Below are positions 9,405 to 18,485 of a stretch of 64,000 bases of DNA, in pieces. The first letter of the stretch is position 1; each line of letters opens with the position of its first letter. Origin of the DNA: a bacterium. Lineage in GTDB: Bacteria > Sumerlaeota > Sumerlaeia > SLMS01 > JAHLLQ01. Under the pieces are notes generated by a model that made no database searches, was not told the DNA's origin, and saw nothing but the letters and a program-made list of their open reading frames with translations. The position numbers and the translations under genes were made by a program. The stretch covers positions 744,001 through 808,000 of the forward strand of contig JAHLLQ010000002.1 of NCBI GenBank assembly GCA_020444065.1. The letters run 5' to 3'.

Positions 9405-10925
9405 ATGACCGATCGCCAACCTACGGGCCCCGTGTGGGCCAAGCGCGTCTCCGCCGGCGGAATCGACGCCGTGAATGTCGCATATTGCGCCGGGCGGGAC
9501 GTTCGTGGCCGCCCAGCGGCCGATCATGATCTGATCGAGCACGATCTGGCGACAAACGCCGCCCACGCGCTGATGTTGGCGGATCGCGGAATCCTCTGCT
9601 CGAAAGAGGAACGGGCGATTCTGGCTGCTCTTCTCGATGTGAAGGCCCGGTACGAGCGCGGTGAAACGATCATCGATCCCGCGGCCGAAGATGTTCACAT
9701 GTCGATCGAGTCTTTTGTGACTGCCAAGGCCGGTCCGGGCGCGGGCGGGCGCCTGCACACCGGCCGCAGTCGCAATGACCAGGTTGCCACGGACATGCGT
9801 CTCTGGCTGCGGGGGCGCATCGCGGCGTTGAGCGACGAACTGGCTGACCTGGCAGGATCGTTGGCTGCGCACGCGCGCGCTCACGCCGAATCCGTCTGCC
9901 CGGGCATGACGCACATGCAACCGGCGATGGTAACGACCTGGGGGCACTGGACCGCGGGGTATCTGGCTCGCCTCGTCCGCGATCTCCGGCATCTCGGAAC
10001 CGTGCTTGCCGAGTTGCGCGAGTGCCCACTCGGCTCCGCAGCCTCGTTCGGCACCAGTTGGCCAATCGATCGTGAACGCACCGCTGCATTGTTGGGGTTT
10101 GGCGGTCCGACGTTGAACTCGACGGACTCCATTTGGGCCCGCGGCGAATTGGAAGCACGGTACGTTTTCGCTGCCGCGCAGGTGCTCGGCCATCTTTCCG
10201 GCATGGGCCAGGATCTGATCCTTCTCTCTTCGCCGCCGCGTCAGTGGATTCGTCTCGACGATGCCTTTGTAACCGGCAGCTCGATCATGCCGCAGAAGCG
10301 CAATCCCGACTTCGCGGAAGTGACCCGCGCCCGGGCGGCGGTGCTTGCGGGGCACTTGCAGGCACTGATTGGCGTCGGCACCGCAGTGCCTGCTGGATAC
10401 AATCGCGACAGCCAGTGGACAAAGTACACGGTCATGGACGCCGCGGCCGAGGCCGAAGGCGCGCCGACACTGTTCGCCCGAGTCTTCGAGACTCTTGCCG
10501 TCGACGTGGAGGCCATGCGAGCGGCCTGCGCGCAGGGCTTCCTGAATGCGACGGACGTAGCGGATTTCCTCTCGCGCACGCGGGAGTTACCCTTCCGTGA
10601 CTGCTATAGGTTGCTGGGACGGGCAGTTGCTTCTTGCGAAGAAGCAGGCCATCTCGATCGCGATTCGCTGAATGCAGCGCTTGCCGAACAGCAGCCCGAC
10701 ACCAAGCCGATGACCGAAGCGGAATGGGCGCAGTTCGACGATCCGGTCGAATTGCTTTCGCTACGCTCGCAGACCGGCTCGCCCAACCCGGAGAAGGTGG
10801 CCGAAGCCATCGAGAATCTGGAAGCGCAAGCGCGGAGCGCGCACGACGAGATCGCCGTTGCTTCAGCCAAGTGGCGGAAAAGTATCGCCGTACTTTGGGA
10901 AGAAGTCGCGCGCCGAGCTTCCTGA
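9405..10925 (+). CDS. argH: Argininosuccinate lyase
   Basis: 506 residues (family usually ~460). It catalyses the last step of arginine synthesis, argininosuccinate to arginine plus fumarate, as a cytosolic homotetramer. Conserved regions are T-G-R-S-R-N-D-Q-V-A-T-D, the M-T-H-M-Q-P segment, and the fumarase/aspartase-superfamily signature G-S-S-I-M-P-Q-K-R-N-P at 291-301 with the catalytic serine loop. The ATG at 9405 follows the preceding stop by 17 nt, with AAGGA upstream. The extra length is mostly C-terminal, an acidic helical tail. No other arg genes occur in the window, so arginine synthesis is dispersed in this genome. Confidence 0.95.
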   Translation: MTDRQPTGPVWAKRVSAGGIDAVNVAYCAGRDVRGRPAADHDLIEHDLATNAAHALMLADRGILCSKEERAILAALLDVKARYERGETIIDPAAEDVHMSIESFVTAKAGPGAGGRLHTGRSRNDQVATDMRLWLRGRIAALSDELADLAGSLAAHARAHAESVCPGMTHMQPAMVTTWGHWTAGYLARLVRDLRHLGTVLAELRECPLGSAASFGTSWPIDRERTAALLGFGGPTLNSTDSIWARGELEARYVFAAAQVLGHLSGMGQDLILLSSPPRQWIRLDDAFVTGSSIMPQKRNPDFAEVTRARAAVLAGHLQALIGVGTAVPAGYNRDSQWTKYTVMDAAAEAEGAPTLFARVFETLAVDVEAMRAACAQGFLNATDVADFLSRTRELPFRDCYRLLGRAVASCEEAGHLDRDSLNAALAEQQPDTKPMTEAEWAQFDDPVELLSLRSQTGSPNPEKVAEAIENLEAQARSAHDEIAVASAKWRKSIAVLWEEVARRAS

Positions 10926-10987
10926 TTTACATCTGAACTCCACCCTACATCGCATCCGAAAATCGAATAAAGCCAAACCGGTTTCTG

Positions 10988-11019
10988 TTGACCGAGGAAT
11001 GGTCAGACAGGGATATACT
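10988..11019 (+). promoter_or_regulatory. Candidate promoter for the Usp-antiporter pair
   Basis: TTGACC (10988-10993) and TATACT (11014-11019) lie about 47 nt before the ATG at 11066. The 20-nt spacer is longer than the sigma-70 optimum, so this is only a candidate. Confidence 0.3.
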
Positions 11020-11065
11020 GCTTAAGTGACCGCCTGCCCTCCATTTCGCGCGGCGCTTGATTACG

Positions 11066-11926
11066 ATGACCAAGACGGAGACATCGACAATCCGGATGCT
11101 GGCGTTTCTGCCCCTCGATCGGGCCGCGCGTCAGATTGCGTCCGAGGCCGCTCATCTTTGTCATTTGCTCGGAGGAACGCTCGATTTCCTCTTTGCCGGT
11201 TCGGAATCGGACGGCATGCGAGACACGGTCGCGTCGCTGCTTCACAGCACGAAGATTGTCGATTGGGAGCTCCATTTCGCCGAAGGCGCGCTGGCCGCTT
11301 CCATCGAGAACGCAGCCATTGATTTGAAGGCTGATCTCGTCGTTCTGGGGCCGCCGGCGCATCGTAGCGAGAAGGGCGTCCTGACGCGGGGCGACCTGGC
11401 AAAGCTCGCGCGCGTGCTGCCCTGCTCGATGCTTCTGATGCCCGCGTGTCAGCAAGATGGCACGCGCTTCCGAAATCTCGCGGCAGCGATTAAGTACGAT
11501 AGCAGCTCTCTCGCGATGCTGGACTTCCTGTGCGCACTTGCCCGACGGCAGTTCGCCGATCGTCTTCATATCCTTCGCGAATACGATCTCTACGGCTATC
11601 GTGGCGTTGATGATCCGGCGAACGATCCGAAGGCGGATTCGTCCTACAACGAATGGAAGTCCATGGAGTTGTACTTGATGAAGGACTTCCTGGAATTGCC
11701 GAACCTCGATCATCTGAACGTGACGATGGAGGCCATCCGCGGGCTTTGTGGCCGCGGTGCCGTCGAGTTCGCCAGTCGCATCCGAGCGAACTTGCTGGCG
11801 CTTCCCGCTCCGCACCAGAAGAGCAAGTTCTGGAGCCATTTCTTCGGCGAACCCTTCGATCAATTGCTTCAAGAGGAGAGTTGCTCGCTTCTTCTCTTCC
11901 GCGATCAATCAATGGCCCGCAACTGA
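11066..11926 (+). CDS. Tandem universal-stress-protein-like protein
   Basis: 286 residues from the ATG at 11066 (a TTG at 11057 is an alternative start). The N-terminal half has the Usp alpha/beta pattern: L-A-F-L-P-L-D near the start, then K-A-D-L-V-V-L-G-P-P, and V-L-P-C-S-M-L-L-M-P at the end of the first domain. The glycine-rich ATP loop (G-x2-G-x9-G) is not recognisable. The second half looks like a diverged second Usp domain ending C-S-L-L-L-F-R. It is cytosolic, with no signal peptide. The antiporter gene follows 75 nt downstream on the same strand, and Usp proteins are known companions of Kef/CPA-type transporters. A regulatory role for the antiporter is inference. Confidence 0.65.
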   Translation: MTKTETSTIRMLAFLPLDRAARQIASEAAHLCHLLGGTLDFLFAGSESDGMRDTVASLLHSTKIVDWELHFAEGALAASIENAAIDLKADLVVLGPPAHRSEKGVLTRGDLAKLARVLPCSMLLMPACQQDGTRFRNLAAAIKYDSSSLAMLDFLCALARRQFADRLHILREYDLYGYRGVDDPANDPKADSSYNEWKSMELYLMKDFLELPNLDHLNVTMEAIRGLCGRGAVEFASRIRANLLALPAPHQKSKFWSHFFGEPFDQLLQEESCSLLLFRDQSMARN

Positions 11927-12001
11927 CGGCATCGATCGCAACCAACCGCACCTCGAATCAGAACCCCAAAACACTTCAATCCCCGGAACAGGAGTCCACC
12001 G

Positions 12002-14296
12002 ATGGAACTCTCGATGCTCTCCTTACTAACTATTCTCCTCGTCGCCTGGATGGCCGGTATCATTGCCAACCGAATTGGCTTTCCCGCGATTCTTGGCGAA
12101 CTGGCCGCCGGTATCATCATCGGTCCCGCACTGCTAGGGCAGTGGGGGATCGGTTTCGAACAAGCCGTTCCAGGCCTGGACGTGCTCGCACAGATCGGCG
12201 TGTTCGCACTGATGCTCTACATCGGAATGGAAGTCGATTATCGCGACATGTTGCGTTGCGGCAAAGCCGGGTTGCTTGGCGCAATTGGCGGCTTCATCGT
12301 TCCATTCGGGGCAGGCTACCTGATGGCCTACTTGTGGGGAGCCGGTCACGGCGGCGGATTGTTCCTGGGTCTGGCGATGGCCGTTACATCGCTTGCAACG
12401 AAATCTCGCATCCTTGCGGATCTGAATCTGTTTGGGACGCGTATCGCGAACGTTCTTCTTTCCGGCGCGCTGCTCGCAGATGTCGGAGCGCTCGTCGTCT
12501 TTGCTCTCGCAATCGGCATCGTCGGGCCGGAGGGATTCAATGCGATGGATCTGGTGCTCGTTGTGGTGAAGGCGATACTCTTCTTTGCCATCGCGATTGT
12601 CCTGGGCGTAAAGGTTCTTCCCTTTAGTGAAGGTCTGCTTCAGCGACTCGGCATGTCGGAGCGCACGGGCAGCTTCACCTACGTGATGCTCGTTGCTTTG
12701 GTGTACGCGGAACTGGCCCATCTGCTGGGATTGCACGCGATTGTTGGCGCCTTCATGGCCGGCGCATTCATGCGTCGAGGAGTCCTGCGGCACCAACTCT
12801 CACACGAAATCGCGAGTGTCGTGCGAGACATGTCGCTGGGTTTCCTGGCACCGATCTTCTTTGTCACGGTTGGCTTCCATGTTAGTCTCGACGTCGTGTT
12901 TGCGGAGCCGGTGTTTGTGATTCTTGTCATCGCGGCCGCCACGCTGGCGAAGATCTTCGGCACGGCAGGGTTCTATGTCTTCAGCGGCAATGGATGGCGC
13001 GAAGGTATGGTGATTGGTGCCGGCATGAACGGTCGGGGTGCCGTTGAGATCATCATCGCAGAGATCGCTCTTGGTCTCGGAATCATCGATGCCAACCTGT
13101 TCTCGGCACTTGTTCTGATGGCGTTCTTCACAACATTGACGGTACCAATTGGCCTGAAACTCGGCGTGAAGTGGCTTGAGAAGCACGGCGAGCTGGCGCG
13201 CATGGACGATGAACGCGAAGGCATCGTGATCGTCGGCGCGGATGCACTTGGTAGAGCGGTCGCACAGCGAATCCGCCACGAGACAAAGGAACCCGTGTGC
13301 CTGATCGATACGAATCCTGATCACTGTCGAGCGGCGCAGGAAGAGGGATTGGAGGCCATTCGCGGAAGTGCCACGCGTGAAGAAGTACTGATCCTGGCCG
13401 GAGCGCGCGAAGCGTCGACGCTTCTTGCCATGACCACGAACGCGACGATCAATTCACTGGTCGCCCAGCGCGCCCGCGAACTGTTCGGCATTCCGCGCGT
13501 CCGCACAGCGCGTCCTTCGCCAGAGGAAGAAAGCGCCATCCACGGATCAACCCTCGCCCCGATCTGGCCGCACTTGGAGGGCGCACACTTGCTCGATCCA
13601 TGGACGCGCGTTGCAGGGCGTCATCCTGCGCAAACAGAAACCGTCGAAGCGGAAGAAACCGAAACCTGGAGCGAGGCATGCCTGCGACTCGCGAAGTCGC
13701 GCGCCCTACTTCCACTGTTCATTCGACGCGAAGATCGCGCGCGATTTGCTGCGGAAGACGACAAGCTCAAGCCGGGGGACGAGATCATTTGTATGCGGCG
13801 TGACACCGGTGGGGGAGAACTCACACGCCGCTTCGCGGAATCCGTTGCGATGGGCACAGTGCTGGACTTTCAGAACGAGACGAGCTTCGAGACGTTCCTC
13901 GTCAGCGTCGCCGGCAGCCTGAGTTCGCGCCTCGACGTGACGGAGAGCGATCTGGCCGACAGCCTGCGCGAGCGTGAGCGCGAATTCTCGACGGTGCTCG
14001 TACCGGGCATGGCGATTCCTCATGTTTCGCTACCGGGCGTCATTGGCCTGCACATTGCGCTTGTCCGCGCAGAGAAAGGCATCGCGTTTCCAGATCAGAA
14101 CGAACCCGTCACGATGGCATTTGTTCTGATTGGCTCCGAAGAAGACCGCCAGATGCATCTGCATGCACTGTCAACAATTGCGCGACTCGCCGAGTCGGAC
14201 GGATTCGAGCAGGCGTGGCGCCAGGCGAAGACAACCGATGACTTGCGCCAGCACGTACTCGACCTCTGCTGGTCGTTCGAGGAGGAAAACATCTGA
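12002..14296 (+). CDS. CPA2 cation/H+ antiporter fused to RCK (TrkA-N) and PTS EIIA domains
   Basis: 764 residues. Residues 1-390 form a ~12-helix Kef/CPA2-type exchanger, with an A-D-V-G-A-L segment near 159-164 carrying the likely ion-binding aspartate. Residues 405-505 are a TrkA-N Rossmann domain: I-V-I-V-G-A-D-A-L-G, where the middle Gly of GxGxxG is Asp, and the strand-2 acid in L-I-D-T-N. Residues 555-600 resemble a TrkA-C end (L-K-P-G-D-E-I-I-C-M). Residues 610-760 are a fructose/Ntr-type PTS EIIA domain with the phospho-acceptor His674 in G-M-A-I-P-H. The fusion suggests that PTS phosphorylation state controls K+ or Na+ exchange, as free EIIA-Ntr does for K+ systems in enterobacteria; that is inference. 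It ends 9 nt before a convergent gene with no obvious terminator. Confidence 0.88.
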   Translation: MELSMLSLLTILLVAWMAGIIANRIGFPAILGELAAGIIIGPALLGQWGIGFEQAVPGLDVLAQIGVFALMLYIGMEVDYRDMLRCGKAGLLGAIGGFIVPFGAGYLMAYLWGAGHGGGLFLGLAMAVTSLATKSRILADLNLFGTRIANVLLSGALLADVGALVVFALAIGIVGPEGFNAMDLVLVVVKAILFFAIAIVLGVKVLPFSEGLLQRLGMSERTGSFTYVMLVALVYAELAHLLGLHAIVGAFMAGAFMRRGVLRHQLSHEIASVVRDMSLGFLAPIFFVTVGFHVSLDVVFAEPVFVILVIAAATLAKIFGTAGFYVFSGNGWREGMVIGAGMNGRGAVEIIIAEIALGLGIIDANLFSALVLMAFFTTLTVPIGLKLGVKWLEKHGELARMDDEREGIVIVGADALGRAVAQRIRHETKEPVCLIDTNPDHCRAAQEEGLEAIRGSATREEVLILAGAREASTLLAMTTNATINSLVAQRARELFGIPRVRTARPSPEEESAIHGSTLAPIWPHLEGAHLLDPWTRVAGRHPAQTETVEAEETETWSEACLRLAKSRALLPLFIRREDRARFAAEDDKLKPGDEIICMRRDTGGGELTRRFAESVAMGTVLDFQNETSFETFLVSVAGSLSSRLDVTESDLADSLREREREFSTVLVPGMAIPHVSLPGVIGLHIALVRAEKGIAFPDQNEPVTMAFVLIGSEEDRQMHLHALSTIARLAESDGFEQAWRQAKTTDDLRQHVLDLCWSFEEENI

Positions 14297-14305
14297 CGCA
14301 AGGGG

Positions 14306-17300
14306 CTACTGAAGCAGCCAGTAATCGCTCGTGTGTTCCGTCAGCAGAAGAGAGCTCGCGGGCGACTGGCGCCCTTCGTAGATCACAAACGATGTCACAC
14401 GATAGGCCGGCTCCGCGACGCCTGGAATCGTGAAGGACCATTCCTCGGTGATCGATCCGGCTGGCGCCAGAGTCGGAAGCGCCATTTCCCAGCTTTGGAC
14501 AACATCGGACTGGCTGTCGAACGCCTCGACGATCAACGTGCCATCCGTCGAAGCGATCCCATTGTTCGTCACATCAACCTGCAAGGCGATTGTATCGCCG
14601 GCGTAGTAGACGCCGTGATTGGCAGTCAGTTGGCCGAGTTCGAGCCGCGCCGCTCGCACGTCAAACGATTGCTGCGTCGTGGCCAGGATCGTCCCCTCTT
14701 CATTCCAGACTTCTGCCTGCGCGACATAAGCCCCGATAGGAAGATCGGACGTGTCGATAGGGAATGCGACGAGGCCCAGCGGAGTTTGCGCGGCGAGCGT
14801 TCGGACTTCCGTCCCGCCTGCAGTGCTCTCCACGCCAGCGCGATCAAGAACTCGAACTCCGGCGTACAAAGGTCCTGCACCGCCAGTCCAAGAGAACTCC
14901 ACGTTCGCATCAATCGAGTCGCCGCGGAAGGGTTGCTGATTGGTGAGACTGAAGGAAGTTAGCTCGAATCCCACAGCTTGAGTCTCAACCTGGAAGCGGA
15001 ACTGATTCGTGAACTCGGCGACCCCATCCAGGTGAGATTGCTGCAGGGGATAGACTGTGATTCGGAGCAATCGATCCCCAGATGGAAGGAGTCGCGTACT
15101 CCATGAGAATTCGTGATCCGGCCAGACTTCCTTCTCAGGTCCCGCACCTCCGGCATAGATCTTCGGATCATAGTACGTCGCTCCACCAAAAAGTGCGAGC
15201 GCCACATCGGCCGAGAAGACTTCGCCCGCGGACTTCTCCAGCAGGATCACATCAGAGACATCCAGGCTTCCGTCGAGGAGCACTTCCTCCGTGTAGGACG
15301 GCACGAGGGGCTTGCCCGTCTCAAGCACAAAGGGCTGGTTGCCGATCTCGATGATATCTCCCTCGTCGGTCGCGTTCAGTGAGTAATCTGGTACGTCGAT
15401 GATGACTTCCTGAGAGCGCCTCAGGCGCTGCGGCGCCTCTACGCGGGGGCCACCAGTAGGATAGAAGGCATCGTGAATGTGTTTCCCGATCTTCGGATCG
15501 CCATAGAGGTTGTAGCTGACAATCCACTCATTTCGCAGGGCATTCGTGATGTGCCAGGATGAATCGGGATAGAGATCGCTTCGCGTGCGATCCAGGGCAT
15601 ACCCGATACCCTTGTCGTAATTGATCAGGTACCAGAAGAGCTGACCAATCGACGGATCGTTCACCTTGTTGCCGGTGACCTGAATCGCACCGATGTACGC
15701 AGGTACTCCGCGCTCGACCAGCGCATCGGGCATCCCATTGCCGGAGAAGTTGATCCACGAGTTTGGGTAGTAGGAACCGGACAGGCATGTCGTTCCAATC
15801 ATGATAGGACGCGTATTGCCGAAATACCCTAATGGAAACGATGCCGGAACGATATCATCCCAGCCATCCGTCCAGCCATGTCCGAAGTATCCGATCAGGC
15901 CGGAAGACGGGGCTTTGGAGTCGAAGACTGTGCGCTCTGTGTTCTCGACGATCTGTGACAAGAAATCCGCCTGCACCGTTATGTGTGGATAGATCGTTGT
16001 GTGCGAATCGCGCATCGATGTGATCTTGGAAATGAATAGCCCCTCGGACTTCCCTTCGCCCGCCAGCAGATACATTGTTGAACTCGGTCCGCCGAGTGCA
16101 TAAGGGCCAGGATCGAGATCGAGGCTGTTCTGAATGTGCTTCATCAGCTTGTCAGGCGTATTGCCGATGATTCGACCGACATTCAACTCAGGAACGATAT
16201 AGTCGCCAACAGTGTTCGCGTAGAGAATATCAGACGGCCAGCAATACAAGTTATCCCCTGGCTCTTCATTGAAGTAATTCGGAACACTGAAGGCGCTCGC
16301 GGGAACGATGTTTGGCTCGCCCACGAGAAGCAGGTAGCCATTTCCCCAATAGCCGTTTGCCATTTGCTTCTGCCACACGCCAGAGTTCTTCGCGAGCAAA
16401 GGAGTAATCTCGCTGTCATCAACAATCAGTTCTGGCGCAACGAATCCTAGAACTCCATTTCGCCATCGTGCGAGCTCCGCGGTCTTGCGAAGCAGTTTCT
16501 CAACCTTCTTGTTGAGCCACTTCGCCGCCTGATAGGCCTCCATTTCCGAACCGAACGAGTAACCGCCGGCGTATTGTCGAAAGAGCTCTCCTGGACACGT
16601 TAGGATAATGTAATCCGACTGCGCGCACATCGCTTTGTGAAGCGCTGCGGGCGTCATTCCACCCGCCACCATATTCTGCGGAGCATACGTTTCTTCCACA
16701 GTCGGCGAACCGTATGAGCGCTGGAGATAGCGAAACTTGAAGGCCTCTCCGAACGCTGGAACGGCTGGAATCGGTGCCGCCAGCACAGGAACCATATCGA
16801 GCGTGATCTGCAGCGTGTCGCCAGGCTTCATCGTCTTGATGGCCTTGCCTTCCATCTCGTAGCGGCAGCCGCCTTCGATGTGCCAGGTCCGGCTGTAATC
16901 GTAAAAGAGCCCGGCGGAAGAGATAACCTCGAAGTTGAAGATCTGAAAACCATGTACTTCGTACTGAAGGAATTCGACGTTGTTGAGTTCCTGGTTTCCG
17001 TTGTTCAAGAGTTCGATCACAACGCGCACGTAGTTTTCTCCGCCGAAGTTCTGCCACATCACGTCATGCTTCGAGAGCATCCAGCTGTACTTCACCGGTG
17101 GGGGATTCTCGATGTTCACCAGGCGATTCGCATAACCCTTTTTTCCATCGGTATCGATGGCTTCGACGACAAGATAGCGCTCGCCGTTTTGCTCCTTGCG
17201 CGTATCCCAGGAGAAGAGAGCGAACTTGCTGGGAGCTTGCTGGACCTGCGTGTACTTCCTACTATCGCGACAGATTCCATCGACGTAGAAATTCAGCTCG

Positions 17301-18349
17301 GCGACAGCGACATCGTCATCTCCATGACCCTCAAAGGTGATGTATCCTTGGACTGGTGGAAGGAAATCGTAGACAATTTGCGCGGTGGGCACCGTGGTAT
17401 CGATGACATTTGCGATGGAAACATCCGCGCTATCGCTCGCGCGGTTGTCGGCACGGTCGACGGCCTCGACGTTGATATTGTGTGATCCATTGGGGTACTG
17501 AGTCGCGTCGAAATCGAGTTCAAACGGGGCGGAGTAATCGGTCGCGATCAACTCACCATCGATCATGAAGTTTACACGATCCAGAGAGGGATCATTGACT
17601 TCAGGCGCGATGATGGTTCTGCCGCTGATTGTTTCTGGAAGAGGGAGTCCGATGACGGGCGATTCAGCATCGGGCGTCGTCATCTCCGTCCGAAAATTGA
17701 ATGGCAGTGACGACGTCGCGTTTTCCGCTGCATCGGTGATTCTCACTGCGGCCTCGTGCATGGTGTCGGGCAGTAAGCCCTCGATGCGCACGATGTGCGA
17801 GGCACTCGGTGTCAGAATCTCCTCGTAGGCCGAACGCGACCCAAGGGTCTTTCCGTAGTAAACCCGAACCGTGACGGGCTCGTTTGCCTCCACGGAAATC
17901 TCAACCGCATCGGCGGCGATCGAGTCGATCACGGGAAGGGTCACAAAGCTCGGAGCTGTTTGGTCAGATGACCAGGTCTCCTCACGCGTATTGTTGGTCT
18001 CGTCGCCTTCCGCAATGGTGCCGCCGGAATCGACCTGCACGGAGACGTGGATTGCACCCGGAGGCAAATCAATCGGTGCTGTGAAAGCAAGTTGCCTGGA
18101 TTCGCCGGGCGCCAGGTTGCCCGTGGCGATTGTTTCGACTCCGGTCCCATCGACAGACAGCGTGCATTCGATGGAACCATCCGCCTCCTGGTCGCCGGCG
18201 TTTGTGATCGAGATCCAGGGAATCGAGGAGTCCGCATCCCGCCAGATGTCCTCCGCGGCGAGATCGGGCAGAGCAGTCAGTGCATCCGCACAGCACAGAT
18301 GCACAGCAAATACCAGCACTCCTGCAATGAGCAGCCGAAGACGTCTCAT
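14306..18349 (-). CDS. Secreted gingipain-like (peptidase C25) multidomain protein
   Basis: 1347 residues with a signal peptide (~22 residues, ending A-D-A). Order: CARDB-like domain 25-125 (W-I-S-I-T-N-A-G-D-Q-E-A-D-G), fibronectin-III-like ~130-222, two Ig-like modules ~225-412, then the peptidase C25 domain ~560-960. The clan CD dyad is visible: His824 in Y-F-G-H-G-W and Cys855 in I-G-T-T-C-L-S-G-S. The tail holds further CARDB/Ig-like modules to W-L-L-Q. No type IX C-terminal sorting domain is evident, so export and anchoring probably differ from Bacteroidetes gingipains. It probably cleaves extracellular protein; specificity is unknown. It is convergent with the antiporter gene and monocistronic. 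Confidence 0.82.
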   Translation of the reverse strand: MRRLRLLIAGVLVFAVHLCCADALTALPDLAAEDIWRDADSSIPWISITNAGDQEADGSIECTLSVDGTGVETIATGNLAPGESRQLAFTAPIDLPPGAIHVSVQVDSGGTIAEGDETNNTREETWSSDQTAPSFVTLPVIDSIAADAVEISVEANEPVTVRVYYGKTLGSRSAYEEILTPSASHIVRIEGLLPDTMHEAAVRITDAAENATSSLPFNFRTEMTTPDAESPVIGLPLPETISGRTIIAPEVNDPSLDRVNFMIDGELIATDYSAPFELDFDATQYPNGSHNINVEAVDRADNRASDSADVSIANVIDTTVPTAQIVYDFLPPVQGYITFEGHGDDDVAVAELNFYVDGICRDSRKYTQVQQAPSKFALFSWDTRKEQNGERYLVVEAIDTDGKKGYANRLVNIENPPPVKYSWMLSKHDVMWQNFGGENYVRVVIELLNNGNQELNNVEFLQYEVHGFQIFNFEVISSAGLFYDYSRTWHIEGGCRYEMEGKAIKTMKPGDTLQITLDMVPVLAAPIPAVPAFGEAFKFRYLQRSYGSPTVEETYAPQNMVAGGMTPAALHKAMCAQSDYIILTCPGELFRQYAGGYSFGSEMEAYQAAKWLNKKVEKLLRKTAELARWRNGVLGFVAPELIVDDSEITPLLAKNSGVWQKQMANGYWGNGYLLLVGEPNIVPASAFSVPNYFNEEPGDNLYCWPSDILYANTVGDYIVPELNVGRIIGNTPDKLMKHIQNSLDLDPGPYALGGPSSTMYLLAGEGKSEGLFISKITSMRDSHTTIYPHITVQADFLSQIVENTERTVFDSKAPSSGLIGYFGHGWTDGWDDIVPASFPLGYFGNTRPIMIGTTCLSGSYYPNSWINFSGNGMPDALVERGVPAYIGAIQVTGNKVNDPSIGQLFWYLINYDKGIGYALDRTRSDLYPDSSWHITNALRNEWIVSYNLYGDPKIGKHIHDAFYPTGGPRVEAPQRLRRSQEVIIDVPDYSLNATDEGDIIEIGNQPFVLETGKPLVPSYTEEVLLDGSLDVSDVILLEKSAGEVFSADVALALFGGATYYDPKIYAGGAGPEKEVWPDHEFSWSTRLLPSGDRLLRITVYPLQQSHLDGVAEFTNQFRFQVETQAVGFELTSFSLTNQQPFRGDSIDANVEFSWTGGAGPLYAGVRVLDRAGVESTAGGTEVRTLAAQTPLGLVAFPIDTSDLPIGAYVAQAEVWNEEGTILATTQQSFDVRAARLELGQLTANHGVYYAGDTIALQVDVTNNGIASTDGTLIVEAFDSQSDVVQSWEMALPTLAPAGSITEEWSFTIPGVAEPAYRVTSFVIYEGRQSPASSLLLTEHTSDYWLLQ

Positions 18350-18430
18350 AACCCCGCTCCCGAGTGGCCGAGAATGTCCGATTCTTGTAACCGAACGGAA
18401 TCACAGTCACTTCAAGCAGACAATCGAAAA

Positions 18431-18460
18431 GCACCGGCCCCTGGGTTTGGGGGCCGGTGC
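18431..18460 (-). terminator. Terminator of the 8-oxoguanine deaminase gene
   Basis: A perfect 11-bp stem, GCACCGGCCCC (18431-18441) with GGGGCCGGTGC (18450-18460), has an 8-nt loop. On the reverse strand it is followed by TTTTCGATTG. It lies 25 nt beyond the stop codon of the gene ending at 18486. Confidence 0.85.
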
Positions 18461-18485
18461 AAGTGCTTCAATGTATTCTCTATCT

